Of a stretch of DNA of 64,000 nt, positions 59,746-64,000 are shown piece after piece (position 1 is the stretch's first letter; every line of letters starts with the position of its first letter). Below the pieces are notes generated by a model, which did no database searches, was not told where the DNA came from, and saw only the letters and a list, made by a program, of their open reading frames with translations. The position numbers and the translations under genes are program-made. This stretch comes from Stercorarius parasiticus (taxonomy: Eukaryota; Chordata; Aves; Charadriiformes; Stercorariidae), in NCBI GenBank assembly GCA_013396915.1, contig VWZL01002555.1:279494-343493 (forward strand), written 5' to 3'.

Positions 59746-61356
59746 AAAAACCTATCCTTATTACTCCAACCTTTGCATGTTATTAGGGCCATTCTGACAA
59801 CCTAACCCTGCATCGCACATTTTTCATGTGTTTTTGGAGAAGGAGCTCCCTAAAAACACCGATATAATCCATGTGCTATCTTCTTGAAGATCTCTCTTGT
59901 TACAGATTTTTGTTTTTAAACCACCCTTAATTGTTTTTTGTGTTCCTTATAAAAAAAGCCTTTAGGTGCAACTCCTTCATAAGGTCAAACTCCAACTCCT
60001 GTGCCTTTGAGACTGTGTTGCAGTATTCCTGTTTCCCCCATCTTATCGAAGAATTTCAAATATGATTGAACTCCATAACCGACAGCAATTTAGCCTTAAA
60101 GAAAAATAAGAACCAAAACCAACTGCAGGAGTGCAGGATGCTTTTCCACAGGAACCTTGCATGGCCTAGTTACTACGGCCATGCTGACTACAACCACAGA
60201 AACAGATGCAAGTTTTTTCAATAAGCCAGGCTCTTCTCGAATTTGCATCGCCTGTTGTTTTCAAGCTCGTAAGAGGAAATAAACCAAACAAATAAGCATA
60301 TTTTTTTTTTTTTATCTGGCCACTTTGCTACAAAGTTTTTCAGCCCCCTGTAGGTGACGGTTGTACCAGACTGCTGCAGACTCCACTTCAAGGGTGTTCC
60401 ACGTCAGATGAAAAACTTCATCCTCCTCCTTCCTTTTTTTTAGCACCTACTTCATATTAATCCAGATCTGTGCAATGGATGAGCTGCTTCAGAGGAAGAA
60501 ACCTTGCAGAGTCATCTATGAGGCACAAGAAAGTCTTCTTGGAAAGTGGTTACCACTTTGCCATGAAACCAAAGAAAAGTCCTGCCATCCTGCCCATACG
60601 GTTGAAGCTTTCCCTTTTGTATTCAAGATGTGTGCTCCCATGCCTCATGCTGGTACCAGTAAATTAGAGTCAGTAAGCGGATAACTGTGGAAAGATGTGA
60701 ATTCCGTGAGACAAAGAGCATGGAGAGAAAAGATGTAGTCAACTTGCAAAGTGTGGGCTGCGCTTCTGTACAGATATCCAAAGAGAGCACGGCGAAAAAA
60801 TATGAAGAACATCTTCTTTCACAATGCCACACATTTCAGCATGCTAATGGACACATTAACTGAACTGAACAAGGCACTGAGCAACACAAGACTTACAAAG
60901 CATGCAGTAAGTTGGATGCAGACTGCTTCTTTTGTTTTAAGGAAAACTAACACCTTAGTATTTAGGAATTAACTTATTGCATCAAAGACCATTTTCCTTT
61001 CATCTAGAACAAGGTAAATGTTAGATACACCCTTCTGTTTCTTCATTTAGAGCTCAAATTCAAGAAGCAGCATCACCTCAAGTTAAGAAATTACAAAAGA
61101 AAAGGCTGAAATTGTCATAATTTATGTCTAATTTGCCTAATGTTTGAGGCTGGTGCACACCTGCTTACACCATGCTGTATAGTCCAGACCTTTTGCATTA
61201 TTAACAACATAGGAACAACTCTGCAAAGCCAAACAAAATGAAATGTCACAACAAATTACAATGACTGGTACAGCCATTCTCAACTAAATCAAGCCACTTT
61301 ATTCTGAAATATTCCTCCCTTGCAAATACATTCCAAAGCTATCTTCGTTCTTATAT

Positions 61357-61372
61357 AAAAAAAAAAAAAAAA
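61357..61372 (+). repeat. Poly(A) tract, 16 bases
   Basis: Uninterrupted A run following TTATAT, with no flanking direct repeats. Confidence 0.9.
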
Positions 61373-64000
61373 CCTCTCATGGAAGAGTCGCCCCAGAATA
61401 TAGATGTTATTTAATAGGAGAACATACATACCGACCTTCTCAAGCATTACTATCTCCTGCTTCAGTTGTGTTATGCATTATACTGCCATGAAGTTACATC
61501 ACAAAGTGTGAACGGATGATTTAATGAAAACTAAGCACAACTGCGTACTTTCATTTCCCATTTCCTCCAACTCTATTATTAAATGGTTCATGTAGCATAA
61601 CCGCTTTTTAAATAAGTCTCTGCTCAGCAATTCTAATGGGATATGGTTTATCATAATTTTTTCTCCAGAAAATTCAAGCAAACAAATTCAAGAATAAAAT
61701 GACAAAGTGATTTTATATTGTTTCAAATCTTTTTACCATGTAGCTTACAATCATATACGGGTGTGGAATGTAACAAAACCCATTCTAAACACACTCCCCA
61801 AAGACGCATCCAGAAAACTAAGCGTACAAGCTGAAAATGAAAAGAAACAGCTTTCCAAGATTCAAAAGTGAGGAGGTTTAATATAAATCTTGCATAAAAT
61901 AATACAAAAAGTCACTCAGTTGCTACGTAGCACACAACGTGAACAGTTCTCTTCATTTTGTTTCTGAGCATTTTCTTAGTTTAAGTATCAAAAAATGTTA
62001 CAAATTAGCTCTTTATCAGCTAATTGCAGTTTCAAACCTCAGTGTGAGGATAAATTACATATCTAATGGAAAAGCTATTCTAACAATACATTATTTTGGA
62101 AATATTCTCCAAATCAGGCTGTGTCAATGGAGTTGCCTTTTCTGCACAGAGCACAGACTTTCACACGGTCATAGACTAAAGCAATAACCAGGGTGGGAGC
62201 ATTATCAATGTAAATGGGACTAAGATGTTTGCAATTAAATTATATGCCCGATTTTAAAGATACATATTCTGGAGGTTAGACAAACAAAATCAATACACAC
62301 GGGCGATAAAAACTACACTTTTCCTACATCAAATACTCAAATCAAAAGGTAATCTTTTCCCTGGAAAAAAACATTATGCAGGGTTTATTTTCTAGGGATG
62401 ATTCACAGCCAAAAACTTGTCAGTAGACTATACAGAAGCTCATAAAAGATGATGTGCCACTGATACCTTTGGAACTACATAGATTTTCAAACTTGATGAG
62501 TCGAAAAGCCATTCCTCTAGTTCACACAAATTATCAGGCTTGACCTGATTATTGACAGATAGGGCAAATGCCAGCGCAGACACTGCTCTAAGGAAAGCCT
62601 AGTACAGAGAAAGCATGGGAAATGAAAAGAAAAAGATTTTTATATATTTGTATAGGTATCTGTCTCTGAATGCTGGTTTCCCTCCAAAAAAAGGGAATGT
62701 AAAAATACTTGTGGTTCAGCAGACCACAAGCTGAAGAGGCTTAGTCCGTAGGTGGAAGGCAAATCTCCCTGCCCCTCAGCCAGCAGCACCGCTGGTTTGC
62801 ACTGAGGGCTCCCTGCTGCTGGAGCTGACTATTCCCAAATTGTAGTCTGGAAAAGGCAGAGAGGTCCTGTGCACCCCTCAGCTCCACCGGAAAGGTTTTG
62901 CCCCGTTGGAAAGATGAGTCTCACCAACTATGGAGATTAATAGTAATAACCCTACTGAAGAGTTTCAGGTTTTGTGCCTGCTTGACAGAATTTTATGCTT
63001 ATGGTACACTTTCATACTAGCTGGAACTCCAGTCCTACTTTGACTGTTAGGCAAACTCAGGCTAATAAGTACTGGGCCATGCTTCCATTCCTGGTGCTAC
63101 TGCTACTTAGCAGATGAGCCTTATTTATTGCCATCCTCAGCAATCCAAGGGACAAGACGGACAACACCAACTTTCTAAGAACCATCCAGCGTATTTAACT
63201 TGCAAGCACTTTCCAATCCATTAGAGTACAGAAAAGCCTGAACAGAACATGGCACCGCAGCTGGACAAACATGCCAGAAGAGCAGACAACAGAGACAATA
63301 AATCCAGTCCCCAAGTCCTCATCTACAACCAGTTCCTCACCATTTCAGGCAGCTTTGGGTAAAATCACCATCCCTCAATTTTTCCATTCTACATGGCTTT
63401 GACAGAAAGGTTTCCCATATATTTTGGATTTATCTCAGAAGCTAAAGGGACCAAAATGTCTGACCTTTAAATAAAATCCACCAAGGTAAGCTGCAACATG
63501 TATTATCATGCTTTGCACCACTGGTACATTGACACCCTCATCCCTCCTATATTTCTGACCCACACATCGCTCCAACTATTGCCTGCTATGAGAACCACGT
63601 TCTTTTATTGTACTGGGACTGCAGCTCTCCCTTTTCGAATTTTGCAGAGCTTCGATATAAAAAAACATATTTATTGAATAGGTAAATTATTTACAAGTTC
63701 ATCCCCTATAGCAAAGCATAGTAGATAATGATGTAGACCCAGAAAATCAAAGTCTCGGTCTCAATCTGCCTACCTCACAATGATACTTTAAATTTATACT
63801 TTTGCTTCTAAACTAAAAGGTGAGAGTGCACTTTGTATTTTCACTATAGAAGACCATCCCCTTTCTAAAGGAATAATGTTTCCCAACATTATTGCTTCTT
63901 ACAAAGCAAAACATTGCAGCTTCTCACAAAGAAAAAATAAAAAACAACCAAATCAGCATCAACTTAGCAACATTTCTTAGTAAGGACAAGTTACTTCTGA

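Larger units (their letters stand above)
54331..64000 (-). other. MAST2: Partial upstream intron of MAST2
   Basis: At least 9670 bases upstream of window exon 1. I searched the minus strand for the preceding MAST exon, expected to end in a segment like LKELSLPRRGSF, and did not find it. The stretch holds a GC-richer patch near 55395-55610, a probable L2-like relic near 59585-59745, short A or T homopolymers (60301-60313 and 61357-61372), and otherwise nothing I can name. Confidence 0.75.

Overview
The window is vertebrate nuclear DNA, most likely from a bird. The evidence is widely spaced short exons with GT-AG introns, AT-rich introns with few repeats, and CR1 LINE copies whose 3' ends carry the ATTCTGTG-type 8-bp motif typical of sauropsid and especially avian genomes. 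There is no sign of bacterial or viral organisation.

Almost the whole window lies inside one gene on the minus strand, MAST2 (microtubule-associated serine/threonine kinase 2). I placed 17 consecutive coding exons between 54330 (5' side) and 2237 (3' side). Their total is 2053 coding bases, about 684 codons. Every intron is GT-AG and every splice phase joins without a frame break. The identity rests on remembered mammalian paralogues: the block after [11 protein letters not shown] and the end of the kinase lobe ([16 protein letters not shown]) fit MAST2 better than MAST1, MAST3 or MAST4.

In transcript order, exons 1-3 (54330-42284) encode a serine-rich N-terminal region. Exons 4-9 (36713-13965) encode the MAST pre-kinase domain (DUF1908 family). 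Exons 10-16 (13317-4612) encode the AGC-type kinase domain with all catalytic residues present. Exon 17 (2346-2237) encodes an acidic tail just after the kinase. The true N-terminus, the promoter and the PDZ domain are outside the window.

The introns hold a young-looking but dead CR1 copy (about 18484-19160) with an N inside it, a short CR1 3' end (about 35819-35972), an old minus-oriented CR1/L3-like relic (about 1151-2060), a possible L2-like relic (about 59585-59745), a MIR-like SINE relic (about 26195-26292), and several homopolymer or AT-rich tracts. One poly(A) tract is flanked by an 8-bp direct repeat.

The most interesting unexplained element is at 22428-22574 on the minus strand. It is a 147-bp, frame-preserving, coding-looking segment that starts with ATG directly after a CAG and encodes a charged helical peptide. 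It lies between exons 6 and 7 and could be a cassette exon or an alternative first exon for a shortened kinase. A second, weaker candidate exon of 95 bp is at 48573-48667.
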